Below, one piece after another: positions 32,795-49,452 of a stretch of 64,000 nt of DNA (positions within the stretch are counted from its first letter, which is position 1; every line of letters begins with the position of its first letter). The position numbers and the translations under genes were made by a program. The notes under the pieces were generated by a model, which did not search any database, had not been told where the DNA came from, and worked only from the letters and a program-made list of their open reading frames with translations. This DNA comes from Actinostola sp. cb2023 (lineage: Eukaryota > Cnidaria > Anthozoa > Actiniaria > Actinostolidae), in contig JAUJYZ010000591.1 in NCBI GenBank assembly GCA_033675265.1, forward strand, positions 124,001 to 188,000, written 5' to 3'.

Positions 32795-35700
32795 GTTCTG
32801 CAGTGAATACAATGCAACGTCAAGATGCCAAAGGAATTGGTTGACGACGAGGATTCTTGCAGTGTCCTTGCTCTCTGTTACGGGTCTCTTGGTATTCGTT
32901 TCATTGGACGTAGACGAAGCTATAAAGTTCGTGAAAAGAGAAAAGACAGTGCAGGATGCGGTTGGTGTGAGTATCAAAGTGGCTGATTTGGTGCACAGTT
33001 TGCAAGTCGAACGAGGCATGTCAGTGCTGTGTATCTCTTCAAAACAGAATCACAGTATCGTAGATAGACTAAAATCTGCTCGAAATAAGACTTCGGAAGC
33101 CATAACTAAAATTCCAACCTGGCCAAGCGATCTTCGTAGCGGCATCTTCCGCTCTGAAGAAGAGTTCATACGTGAGATTGAAAGCCACAGAGAAATAATT
33201 GACTTCGGCAGAAATTCTTCGATCAGACAAGAAATTGACTTCTACACGAACATTATTCAGTTGTCTCTGGACTGGTTGTTTCGAAATCTTAAGGAAAACT
33301 ATCCCAACAACCGAGTATTTGATCTTCTTGGTTATCAGATGTTTCTGAGAGCGAAAGATAGAATCGGTATCGAGAGAGCATTGGGTGGTTCGTTCTTTTC
33401 TCGTGGTCACTTCAACGACACTGAAGACTTGCTGTGGTATGCTGAACAGAATTACATAGGTAAGTGTCACAACACGACCATGTAACTACACATATTGATT
33501 AGACTGACAGCTAATTTGCGGAAACGCTTGGCTACTTTTCAAGATGGCTGCCATTGACGGACTGGTAGCTAATTTGAAAGGCTTGGCTACTTTTCAAGAT
33601 GGCTGCCATTGATTAGACTGGGAGCTAATTTGAAAGGCTTGGTTACTTTTCAAGATGGTTGCCATTGATTAGACTGGGACCTAATTTGAAAGGCTTGGTT
33701 ATTTTTCAAGATGGCTGCCATTGATTAGACTGACAACTAATTTGAAAGGCTTGGCTACTTTTCAAGATGGCTGCCATTGACGGACTGGCAGCTAATTTGA
33801 AAGGCTTGGTTACTTTTCAAGATGGCTGCCATTTATTAGACCGGGACTGTTAATTTGAAAGGCTTGGTTACTTTTCAAGATGGCTGCCATTGATTAGAAC
33901 GGTAGTTTTAGAACAATACTATATTTCAATATTAGTTGCTATATTTCGGTCATGTCCCTTAATAAATACTTGTGTTAACTTTTCACAATTTACTTTGATT
34001 TTCTTCCAAGGCAGCGTTTATCTTAAAACAAGCATGGGTTTGATGGGACATCTCCAAGATCTCTATAACATTTCAATCTCCAAAGAAAAGAAAGTGTTAG
34101 AAGATTTAAATTCAAAGCGATTCGTCATCTTGAAAAACAAAGAAAGAAAAGGAAACGATTCTGCTGGCAGCCACTGGTTTGCAATCATGACAGAATACAT
34201 TAACGTACTTTTAAGTGTTCAAAAAAGCACCGGTGCAAAAGTGTTGGATGAAATGCAAAAAGACGTTAACTCTAAAAATACTGAATTAGCGATTCGCTCG
34301 ATTCTCCTCGCCCTGGTTCTTGTCTTGACACCTTTGATGATCATTGCTGTAATACGCATGACAAACACCATACAAAAGTACGCGGCTCAACTTGAAACCG
34401 TAACTCTAAACCTGCAGGAAGAACAGAAAAGAACAGACAGCGTCTTGTCTGCCATGTTTCCTCAATCAGTTGCAGAGTCGCTGAAAAAAGGAGAGAAAGT
34501 CAACTCGGAGTATTTCGACAGTGTGACAGTGTTCTTTAGCGATATCGTGAATTTTACGAATATTTGCGCGATGATTTCACCCATGGAAGTGACCTCGATG
34601 TTGAACGGCATTTACAGGTAGAAATATGTTAGTAAATAACAACTAAAAAGATCACGTTCTGTATTGCACTGCACAACTTTTACACACATATTTTAAAAAC
34701 GAATGCCAGTTAATGCCGGTTGGCAGAGCTGGCCGATTGAGCGCGCCGAGCTCACACAGACGGGCACACTGGATATAAATGCACGCACTCTCTCGAAACA
34801 TTGGAAAGATGCCAGGAAAAAGAGAAGCAAATGAAAGTGTGAACTTATATGCCGAAAAGGAAAAAGCATGTAAATTGTGCTTTCCCAAAAAAGGTTAACG
34901 ACTCCTTATACTTATTATACTTAAAAGTAGAATACTTTTATTTCGTAGTGCATTTGATGACACGATCGACAAGTATGACGTCTACAAGGTTGAAACCATC
35001 GGCGATGCTTACATGGTAGTGTCTGGTCTTCCGATAAGAAACGAAGACAATCACGTGGATCAGATATGTCATATGGCCATTGACTTGGTACAAGTCACTC
35101 GCGACTTTGATCTGGCCGAAGTTCCTGGCGAGGTCCTCGTCATCCGTGTTGGAATACACACAGGTAACACTTTGAATTTTATCACACTGAAACTGTAGCC
35201 TTCGCTCCGCAGGCAATAAAACTTGCTGTTTGGTGTTCCTGTGGCATGGCAAAGGAGAGGAGGACTGGGTCCTTTTACCACAGGGTGACCAAAGGGCTGT
35301 CCATTTTTTTATTTTTTTTATTTAAGTTTTTAATCTATTTTTTGAAATAATTTTTTTTTTCCATTCAAGGTCCTTGTGTGTCGGGCATTGTAGGCAATAA
35401 GATGCCGAGGTACTGTTTGTTTGGCGATACAGTCAACACAGCATCAAGAATGCAAACAACAGGACTGCGTAAGTAAAGCGTTCAAACAAACACACTGATC
35501 GCATCAGAACGTCTTGGTTCGTCCATATTTGGTTACGAATTTCCATATTTGGTAGTAACGTCGTACCCAGGCTCCTCCTTCCCGCGAACTGTACTGATCA
35601 CCATAATTTTTTCTCGGATACTTGTGTACTTGAAGCTGATAGTGAAATCTGTTCTGTTCAGATTTTGTCGTTATTGCTAACATATTCAGCAGCGAAGCCC

Positions 35701-36079
35701 ATAAAAAGAGAAAAATAAAGAAAGTATATATTTTTGCTACTTTTTCAGCTCAAAAGATCCACATCAGTGAGAGCACATTCCAAATACTGACGTGCTTCCA
35801 GGGATACGAGACCGAGTTTCGTGGGCATATACCAGTCAAGGTCGACCTGATAATATTGATTTGCATTAATCCCAACTTTTTTGAACTCAATTAATGATAT
35901 TTTTGTTTGAATTAACCCTAATTTTCTTTCTTTTTCTGCTTGGCCAGGGTAAAGGTGAGATGCAGACTTACTGGCTTATTAATGGCTGTTGGTCACCGAA
36001 CAAAGCAGGAGCCTTGAAAGGAGTTGGTTGTTCGGAAGATATTAGTACAGAAAGAGATGGAGGACCACTTGTACCATAA
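32795..36079 (+). CDS. NIT-domain receptor guanylate cyclase, copy 2 (5' end incomplete)
   Basis: Paralog of the gene at 252-4923 with the same exon plan: 32795-33459, 34011-34617, 34949-35163, 35370-35468, 35749-35840, 35948-36079. Exons 3-5 match copy 1 in length exactly. About 602 residues are visible: TM1 in [23 protein letters not shown] domain with [11 protein letters not shown]2 before [11 protein letters not shown], linker [13 protein letters not shown], cyclase domain with [27 protein letters not shown] and NTASRM, all catalytic and guanine-specificity residues present. The tail after YWLING is about 30 residues longer than in copy 1. No in-frame ATG precedes TM1 in the first exon, so a start exon lies upstream and was not found. 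The exon 5 donor (AAG|GTCGAC) is weak. Likely cGMP-producing membrane sensor; the ligand (possibly nitrate/nitrite/NO-related, from the family name) is inference. Confidence 0.88.
33505..33900 (+). repeat. ~56-bp tandem repeat carrying CAAGATGGCTGCCAT
   Basis: Seven CAAGATGG(C/T)TGCCAT motifs at about 33540, 33595, 33651, 33707, 33763, 33818 and 33876, each followed by GCTAATTTGAAAGGCTTGG. It sits in intron 1 of the second cyclase. The AAGATGGC core is like a YY1 site. Confidence 0.85.
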
Positions 36080-36341
36080 TCCTTTGCGCGCGTACTGAAA
36101 CCATCAGATATTGTAGAAACAAGATTTGTAATATATTGTACATAGGACTGATGAAAAATGAGATAAATCAATTCTCAAATCCCCCTCCCTCTCCCCCTCA
36201 GACCTCCACCTTCCCCCTTCCCTCCCCCTGACCAAAACACGACAAATAATGGCCTTGTTAGCCAACGTGGATATTTTTTATGTACGACTATGGCCGGGAT
36301 CAAAACTGAGGGCCTGGGTTCTAGAAAGACAAAGTAGTATA
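36080..36341. other. Convergent 3' spacer between cyclase copy 2 and P450
   Basis: Follows the TAA at 36077-36079; contains a C/T-rich run CCCCCTCCCTCTCCCCC near 36181. No canonical AATAAA is found for the cyclase; ATAAATC occurs at 36163. Confidence 0.35.
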
Positions 36342-39300
36342 TCACCCAGTATTTTGGTATTCGGCCCTTTTTCGAGCACCCAGAGTAATGTCCCCAGTAA
36401 CTGTCAAAACTGTTTTGATTCCAAAACTTGGAGGAATCTTGGTCTCAGGTGTCACAACAAATGAATACTTCTTCAATAGTCGAACCAGGACCAGCTTAAC
36501 TTCAATCTGTGCGAACCTCGTAGCAATACAATTACGAGGTCCATGACCAAAGGCGAGATACAAGAAAGGGTCGCGTGACTGCTTAGCCTCGGCACTGAAG
36601 CGTTCGGGGTCAAACGTCTCGGGGTTGGGATAGATATTGGGATCCCTGTGGATACTATATACGGGTACCAGAATAGGCGTGTCCTTGGATATCTTTATTC
36701 CTTTGATGACACATTCCTTGGTGCATTCACGTAATAGCATAAAGCCTAGAAAAATATATATAGCGTACAGAAAGAAGACAACAATTATTTAAGTTCTTAT
36801 CATCATCATCATCATTGCCATCAGTTCATCATCATTAACTATTATCACATTTTCACCACTATAAAACCGCAATTATCACCATCACCACAAACCACTCACA
36901 TCATGATCATCATGCATCATTTACAACCACCACCACAACCATTATCATCACCATCATCATTGCCATCATCATTGCCATCAGTTCATCATCATCCTCATTA
37001 ACTATTATTACATTTTCACCACTATAAAACCGCAATTATCACCATCACCACAAACCACTCACATCATCATCATCATGCATCATTTACAACAACCACCACC
37101 AAACATCACCACAACCATTATCATCACCATCATCATCAATTATCATCGCAATCGATATAATTTACGATCACCACAAATGCCACCATTATCATCACCATTA
37201 TAAACATTATCATCACCACCATCATCATCATCATCACCACTATCATCCGCATCAATTATCATTGCAATCGTATCATTTACGATCACCAGAAATGCCATCA
37301 TTATCATTACAATACACATTTCCATCAGGCATAAATTCCTCCACTACAATGTCATCATCATCAAGACTACTACCACTTCCATAAACAATCCTTATCGTCA
37401 TAACGCACGTAAAAACACGCCTGTTTGCTTGAGTACACGTTGCTAGTATACGTGTGAATCAAGACTACTACCACTTCCTTAAACAATCCTTATCGTCATA
37501 ACGCACGTAAAAACACGCCTGTTTGCTTGAGTACACGTGCTAGTATACGTGTGAATCAAGACTACTACCACTTCCATAAACAATCCTTATCGTCATAACC
37601 ACGTAAAAACACGCCTGTTTGCTTGAGTACACGTGCTCGTATACGTGTGAATCAAGACTACTACCACTTCCATAAACAATCCTTATCGTCATAACGCACG
37701 TAAAAACACGCCTGTTTGCTTGAGTACACGTGCTAGTATACGTGTGAATCAAGACTACTACCACTTCCATAAACAATCCTTATCGTCATAACGCACGTAA
37801 AAACACGCCTGTTTGCTTGAGTACACGTGCTAGTATACGTGTGAATCAGGACTCAGAATTAAGTCAATTACCAACGATAGACAAACCTAAAAAAATAAAT
37901 ACAATAGACAAACCTAATGTATACAGCCTAAGCGTCTCTGACATCACCATGTCTAGGTAGGATAGTTTTATTTAAACACGATAGACAAACGATAGACAAA
38001 CCTAAAAATATTAAAACAATAGACAAACCTAATGTATACAGCCTAAGCGTCTCTGACATCACCATGTCTAGGTAGGGTAGTTCATGTACCATGTCGTACG
38101 ATGGCATCTCATCTTCATCAGTCCACACTCTATCAATCTCTTGCTGTAGTCTTTCCTGGACATCAGGCTTGGTTGCTAGGTTATAGCACACTAAAGCTAA
38201 CGTTGTGCTAGTTGTTTCGTGTCCGGCTAGTAAAAATCCAATAAGTTGAGCAATCAATTCTTCGTCGGAAAGTTTTTTGTTGTCTGAAGTGTCAGGATTT
38301 GTGGCGTTGAGCATCGAATCAAGAAAATCCTGGAAAAAAAAAAAAGAGTTAATTACATGCTGCTTGTCACATGCTGCTTGAAAACTGGCAACAAAAATGG
38401 TGGTACCGATGTTGTGGTCGCAGTAATCTCTTCATTAAAATTTCAATTATTCGATAAGAAATCATTGTGATCATCGTCAACAAGATCCCGTACAAGAAAA
38501 CAGATCTCATTTGGCTGCATTTCTATCGAATAATAGGCCGTTTTGTCGATAGAAAATTAAAGATAATGTAAATAACACCTTGTTCGAATATACACGAGAT
38601 GTTATTTCATTGTATTGTAAGTTACAATGTTCATAAAGTAAACCATTACGATTGTGTTATTGTCACATATTTCCTCGCGTATAAGACGCACCTCACCTAT
38701 TAGGCGCACCCTCGAAACAAATACCGTGATTCAGTTTGGGGGAAAACATAAAAATAAAGAAAAATTAAATAAAGTAAAAATTAAATATACCGGAAAAAAA
38801 ACAGAATGTAAAAGACAAAAATAATCATTTAAAGATAAAACTTTACCGAAGAAATAAAACCCAGAATCTAAAAAAAAAATCGGGTCCACCGGACAGTGAC
38901 TCGAATCCGCGCGCCACTTAGGAAATTCTATGCAAAACACCTGCCTCGAACCCAGTCGCTTCTTCGGAGGGGAAGGGGAGGGAGACGAGAAAGCGAAAAG
39001 AACTGGGGAGCAAGGCACCATGGGAAGGGATTAGAGGGGATCGCAAAGGATCAACGTGCTCCTTTGCGCGTTTCGCTTTCAGGGAGGGAGGGAACAGTCG
39101 TATCCTAGTCCTAAATGACTGCGCCTTACTACTTCAGCTATCTGTACTTCCGATCCTGATTGATTTCGAGGGTAAATTTAGTAGTCTATCGTGTAACGGT
39201 CACCTTTCGTGATGATTCCTTCTTTCTTCTTTCGTCAACAACATCTTGTGCCAGCGCGCACAAGTCTAGCATGTCCTTGAAGAAGAGTCTTCCGCCAAGT

Positions 39301-41229
39301 CTTGAAAATGCAAACCGTTCTCCATATGGAAACAATGGCAAAACTATGTTGGCAATGGCTTGCAAAGGTCCTGGTTTCATGGCCGCAATTGCCATTTTAA
39401 ATACGGGATCATCGGCATTGATTTGGAACTCTGTGTGAAGACCAAACGATGTTGACATCACGATATCGAGAGTGAGAGCCTGTTGATATCTGAACAACCA
39501 ACAAAATAGTGTGTTTTCTAATTATGTATAGGTATAATTTATTTTTTTATGTATTTTTTATATTTTTTATTTTATTTTCAAGATTCGCCCATAAGGCAGT
39601 TGTTGTACAATAGGACACGAAGTCCCCTTTAAAATACATTACACCACATCCCACCCAATAAGAAGGTTACCCAGTATACCCGACCCCTGATGAATTCCCA
39701 ATATGAAAAAATAATGGTGAGTAATCCCGCTGATCCGCTGATGATGGTGATGACAGTAATGATCGGATGATGTTGATGATAAAGATGATAATAATGATAA
39801 TGACACAACCAGGCTAATGGTTGTAATAGGACTGATGGTGCTGTGTTATCGATGATGGTCGACGCCCCCGTGATATATTTAAAAATTATACTACGAGTTC
39901 GAGTTTTCTATGAGTCAATAGTCAACGAAGCGCGTAGCGTCGAGTTGACTATTTGAACTCATAGAAAACGAGTAGTCTAATAGTTTTAGTAGAAACCAAC
40001 TAGCATACTACCTTCGATTTATACCAATATTTATTGATTTTTCGCTTTGTTTTTGTTCAAAACGCCGGCTTTTTCGCTACTCACTATCTATCACGCAACA
40101 GATAGTGAGTACGTTAGCCAATCAGATTGCAGGATTCGTGATAGTATGCTAGTTGGTTTCTACTAAAAGATGGTATGGGATAGTTCAAAATCATAACACT
40201 GTGAATATTGAATCCGTTGAACTCCCAACGTAAAAGCAGTTTACATACCCTAGAATATCAAAGCTTTCTTTAGTCTTTGAAACTTCTTCAATCTTGTTCA
40301 GTAATATGTCACATGTCGTATTGATCATAGGAACCATTGCTTTCAGTTTGTGTGCGCTGAACGACGGTGATAGTGTATTACGAATCTTTCTCCATGATTC
40401 GCCTTTGACTATGCCGATCATGTTGTCTAGAGGCTTCGGTAACGAGAAGGCTTTCTGTTGAAAAAAAAAGAGAGGATAAAGAATGTAGGAAGAACGACGG
40501 ATATGACAGTAATTTACTTTATTGTAGTTCTGAAACTTGGTTCTCAGAAGAAAAAAAACACAGATAACAAAAGAGAGAGAAAAGAATGTAGGAAGAACGA
40601 CGGATATGACAGTAATTTACTTTATTGTAGTTCTGAAACTTGGTTCTCAGAAGAAAAAAAACAGATATATTTACTTTAAAAACACACGGGTGAATTTCGT
40701 CACGCATTCTCTACATTGGTCTCCTACGCATCCGTTTTTACTTCCGTCACGCATTCACTACATCAGCACAACATCCTGTGGAATCACTTTTTGCTGCAAC
40801 TTTTGAGAATACAGCGGTATAACATGTACATCGACTACGATTTTCATTACAAAGACTATATTATTCACTTACAGGTCTGTCGTGAAAGCAGTCAAATCGC
40901 TTGACCAAAATGTCCTTTAACATTTCAGGATCGCTGATGACCAAGGCCGGTGAACCGAAGAAATCGGCTGTGAAGAGACTGCCGTATTTCTTGTAATATC
41001 CATCAAAAAGAATATGTATTTGGCCTTTTGCTTTGATAAGATTAGGTAGATCGCCAATGAAGGGCCAGGGCTTGGGGCCTGGAATACCAGGGAACTTTTT
41101 TTGAAGTAATCTGGCTTGTCTTGTTCCTAATCGATAGAGAACAACGAGAACAATACAACCGATCACTAACGTGCTCCAAAAAAACGATGTCAACAGTTGA
41201 AAACTGTCTCCAAGAAAAGACAACACCAT
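36342..41229 (-). CDS. Cytochrome P450, clan 3-like (microsomal)
   Basis: Five exons on the minus strand, 5' to 3': 41229-40873, 40454-40249, 39489-39204, 38329-38029, 36745-36342; GT-AG introns, phases consistent, about 517 residues. N-terminal membrane anchor (about residues 10-35), proline hinge PGIPGPKPWPF, I-helix AGHETTSTT (near 318), ETLR of the ExxR motif (near 376), FDPERF, and heme loop FGHGPRNCIATRFA with the cysteine ligand near 456. In the heme loop the residue two after Cys is Ala where Gly is usual. Sequence style (FHDRPKAFSL, SFSAHKLKAM, DFLDSMLNA) matches CYP3/CYP5-like monooxygenases of the endoplasmic reticulum; substrate unknown. Exon 4 uses the donor TTAG|GTTTGT, and its 3' end is partly duplicated in the next intron. 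Exon 3's donor abuts SINE-like sequence. Confidence 0.9.
36795..37345. repeat. CAT/ATC-rich imperfect repeats in P450 intron 4
   Basis: Degenerate ATCATC/ACCATC tracts with a duplicated block (TCATCATTAACTATTA..CATTTTCACCACTATAAAA near 36831 and 36992). Confidence 0.85.
37355..37852. repeat. ~97-bp minisatellite, five units, in P450 intron 4
   Basis: Each unit has TCAAGACTACTACCACTTCC, ATCCTTATCGTCATAAC and GCTTGAGTACACGTGCTAGT. Units are nearly identical. Confidence 0.9.
37905..37962 (-). pseudogene. Duplicated 3' end of P450 exon 4
   Basis: Matches 38026-38083, the end of exon 4 encoding LDMVMSETLRLYTLG, including the TTAG|GTTTGT donor. Followed upstream by repeated ATAGACAAACC motifs that occur after both copies. 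It has no acceptor of its own, so it is a non-functional partial exon, but it offers a duplicate donor. Confidence 0.75.
38330..38879. other. P450 intron 3, part without features
   Basis: A poly-A/T tract lies next to the exon 4 acceptor (38333-38345). The rest is AT-rich with nothing recognised. Confidence 0.4.
38880..39201. repeat. SINE-like composite in P450 intron 3
   Basis: Left part on the minus strand carries a B-box-like GGATTCGAGTCAC with GCATAGAATTTCCTAAG, as in 11128-11222. Right part (39081-39201) has CAGTCGTATCCTAGTCCTAA and TAGTAGTCTATCGTGTAACG, as in 11300-11415. The family match ends at the exon 3 donor (39202-39203). Confidence 0.6.
39899..39978. repeat. Hairpin in P450 intron 2
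   Basis: GTTTTCTATGAGT and TAGTCAACGAAGCGC are mirrored by GTTGACTA and ACTCATAGAAAAC, with CGCGTAGCG at the centre. Confidence 0.55.
39984..40168. mobile_element. MITE with TTTTAGTAGAAACCAACTAG ends
   Basis: Left end at 39984 is inverted at 40143-40168 (CTAGTTGGTTTCTACTAAAA), about 26 bp. Interior contains a small ACTCACTATCT/AGATAGTGAGT hairpin and CAATCAGATTGCAGGATT. Lies in P450 intron 2. Confidence 0.8.
40470..40675. repeat. ~103-bp tandem duplication in P450 intron 1
   Basis: Two copies of GAATGTAGGAAGAACGACGG, ATGACAGTAATTTACTTTAT, GAAACTTGGTTCTCAG followed by an A-rich tract. Confidence 0.85.
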
Positions 41230-41381
41230 TATTGATGGTGTTCAGTTCTGGAAATTAAACTTCTCAGTGCTAAGTATACCAACAGGTTCATAATACTACA
41301 TGACGATTGTATAATAGCATACTAATTATGACCTATGTACAATGACGAGTCAGTATCCAGCGAATATTTCTATTTTTAACA

Positions 41382-41404
41382 CCACGTGCCGTTCAAGCAC
41401 GTGG
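41382..41404. promoter_or_regulatory. Inverted CACGTG pair upstream of P450
   Basis: CCACGTGC and GCACGTGG are perfectly inverted around a 7-base spacer, about 153 bases upstream of the P450 ATG (41229). CACGTG is an E-box bound by bHLH factors, and RCGTG is also the hypoxia-element core. Regulatory function is inferred from motif and position only. Confidence 0.35.
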
Positions 41405-42150
41405 CAAGGTGTTTCTCTTTGTCTCAACGTACGACTAATAAAGCTTGTGGGTTAAAAAAAAAACCCACATCACTTACGAGAATCTACATAACTCAATAAA
41501 ACGGACCTAGATTGATTAAGATATTCGCACCAAAGGGGGCTTAATTCATTTAGGGTGTGGCTTCCAATTTATAAAATATTTCATGAGACGAATTTATCAA
41601 AGGGGTCTAACAACGAAGCTCCTTTTTGTGTGATCAGTGCCCTGTTTCTCGAAAGCCCCGTAAACATTTCGGGCCCGAAAAGACTTCCCAGAAATCTGAG
41701 ACACTTACTCTACAAAGCTGTTCTTTTGACATGTTTAAAATATGAACAAACTTTGCCTTCATGCAAAGTTTCATGTATGTAAACTACTTTGTTTTGAAGA
41801 TATAGATTTTTAAAGAAACCCTTTTCGGGCCCGATAAGCTTTCGAGATCTCATAAATATATTGTTATACCAACCGTGTACTGTATTACAAGAAATTGTGT
41901 TTTTTTAGTACTATTATATATTTTATTATTCGTAGCGAACATTGTATGGTTATTTGCTGCTAAAACTGAATTAAGAATAAAAAATTATTACAAAAATGAA
42001 AATTGTCTGCCGAAAAGGACTTTTGAATTTATATTTATACATTTTTCTTCTTTTCTGTCCAGAAGGATAATTATTTTTATCTGTAAAAACTTTGCTAAAA
42101 GTGTAAGATTACGCTACTTCCTACCAGTTTACAGTCATGCTTTTTTTTAC
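41405..42150. other. Spacer between P450 and arylsulfatase 3' ends
   Basis: Has two TTTCGGGCCCGA-type motifs (41669, 41823) suggesting an old element. Short open frames at 41555 and 41875 have no recognisable motifs. Confidence 0.35.
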
Positions 42151-42798
42151 AATTTTCCTGGCCTGTGGATTACCTACTAGTTTACAATTATGATTGCATA
42201 ATTATGTCCAGGGAATCCAGGCACCATTAGCAGTTTTCCTGGCCTGTGGATTACCTACTAGTTTACAATTATGATTGTATAATTATGTCCAGGAAATCCA
42301 GGCACCATTAGCAGTTTTCCTGGCTTGTGGATTACCTACTAGTTTACAATTATGATTGCATAATTATGTCCAGGGAGTCCATGTACCATTCTTTTTTGCA
42401 GTTTTCCTGGCTTGTGGATTACCTACTAGTTTACAATTATGATTGTATAATTATGTCCAGGGAGTCCAGGCACCATTCTTTTTTGCAGTTTTCCTTGCCT
42501 GTGGATTACCTAATAGTTTACAATTATGATTGCATAATTATGTCCAGGGAGTCCAAGCACCATTCTTTTTTGCAGTTTTCCTTGCCTGTGGATTACCTAA
42601 TAGTTTACAATTATGATTGCATAATTATGTCCAGGGAGTCCAGGCACCATTCTTTTTTGAAGTTTTCCTGGCCTGTGGATTACCTACTAGTTTACAATTA
42701 TGATTGCATAATTATGTCCAGGGAGTCCAGGCACCATTCTTTTTAGCAGTTTTCCTGGCTTGTGGATTACCTACTAGTTTACAATTATGATTGTATAA
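42150..42798 (-). repeat. Eight tandem copies of the arylsulfatase C-terminal coding end
   Basis: 81-87-bp units, each the reverse complement of the last ~50 bases of the arylsulfatase CDS plus ~35 bases of its 3' UTR. On the minus strand each unit carries a version of the AKKNGAWTPWT-stop coding text, then TAATTATGCAATCATAATTG and AAACTAGTAGGTAATCCAC. The ninth, functional member is the true CDS end at 42799-42860. Confidence 0.9.
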
Positions 42799-48133
<5,335 letters not shown>

Positions 48134-48382
48134 TTTACAAGCATCGCGTGACTATAAACGTTTTAGGTTCCGCTTGGTTGCGTGACTGTTTTCATGTACA
48201 TATTCATCGTGTATCCGCTGACCAGTTCACAAATGATGTATATAACTTTAAATTTTAATGAACAAGAAGGAAAACAAATTGGAAATGGATGGGAGAGGGG
48301 AAGGGAAAAGTAGGAGATTTTTTTTACTATTATACTAAAATAATTATTCGTCGCAGACTTACTTACCTAGACTTCGTCTGAA

Positions 48383-48924
48383 CACAGGTAGCCCAAGCTC
48401 TACTCATGGCAGCTTTGCCTATCAGTTTTATTGAAAAACCTAAAATCACAATTTCTCTGAAAATTCTGAATAAAGTTCACTAAAACAAACACAGTGTGTT
48501 TTACTATATATTCTTCACATCTGGAGTGAATTTCAGCTCATTTTAATCATTTTGGGTATTTGTTTTCCCCTCATATGTATACTGTGACAGTCGTCACATT
48601 ATTACACAACTTGTAATCTTACAGTACAAATACGAGTACAAATATGACAGCGTATTACACGTTTTAGAATTCGGACACGTCAATTTTGCGCGCGCGCTAA
48701 GAAAGAAAGAGAAAAAGACGTTTGCTTTTTGCTGTCGTATAATAAACATACCCAAAATGATTAAAATGAGCTGAAATTCACTCCAGATGTGAAGAATATA
48801 TAGTAAAACACACTGTGTTTGTTTTAGTGAACTTTATTCAGAATTTTCAGAGAAATTGTGTTTTTAGGTTTTTCAATAAAACTGATAGGCAAAGCTGCCA
48901 TGAGTAGAGCTTGGGCTACCTGTG
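48383..48924. mobile_element. CACAGG-family palindromic element, intact, 7-bp TSD
   Basis: Ends CACAGGTAGCCCAAGCTC and its reverse complement; arms of about 180 bp (48383-48570 versus 48745-48924) around a ~175-base centre. GTCTGAA is duplicated at 48376-48382 and 48925-48931. It lies 250 bases upstream of the minus-strand arylsulfatase ATG, next to a strong donor-like GTAAGTAAG (minus strand, about 48370). Confidence 0.9.
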
Positions 48925-48944
48925 GTCTGAACCCTGAGGCAAGG

Positions 48945-48970
48945 TAGGTAGGTAGGTAGGTCGGGTTTAT
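48945..48970 (+). repeat. GGTA tetranucleotide run
   Basis: AAGGTAGGTAGGTAGGTAGG directly beside the CACAGG element. Confidence 0.8.
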
Positions 48971-49013
48971 TTGGTAGGCAGGCAAATAATTGTTAAATAA
49001 TATTGATTAGGAA

Positions 49014-49452
49014 CACCACAGGTAGCCCAAGCTCTTGTTGACAGAGAATACAGAGAATGCATGCGAAATCTAAATCGTAAAATTTTCGAAATAAATGGCT
49101 ATATTTGTCTTTGTTTACCAATGCCGTAAATCAGCAGAAAATCACTCCACAACGAATTTTTCACTGGATACCATTTGTCCAATAAATATCCAACACATCC
49201 AGCCCAAACATGGCCCTATCCCGTCACTTCTTCCTGTCGAAATTCGCAAATAAATACGTCCAATCTGAAAAGTTCATCCGTGGACGGATCAGCTTCGCTA
49301 CGGGCCAACCGTCATTTTACCAATCATAACTATGTGAGGGAGGGGTAAGCACAAGTTTGTCGACTGCAATATAGCTGTAATTGCGACCAGTGAGCGAGCC
49401 CCAGCGAGCGAACTGGGAGCAACGCTAATCTTTGGTTGGGCTTCCTGTGTTT
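49014..49452. mobile_element. Possible CACAGG-family element, unpaired ends
   Basis: Starts CACAGGTAGCCCAAGCTC and ends TTGGTTGGGCTTCCTGTG, the family tips in the right orientation, but the arms do not match each other and no target duplication is seen. It may be two fused remnants. Confidence 0.4.

Noticed and set aside
42327..42746. 139-codon plus frame with repeated HHSFLQFSLPVDYL
   Set aside because: Antisense translation of the tandem copies of the arylsulfatase C-terminal end.
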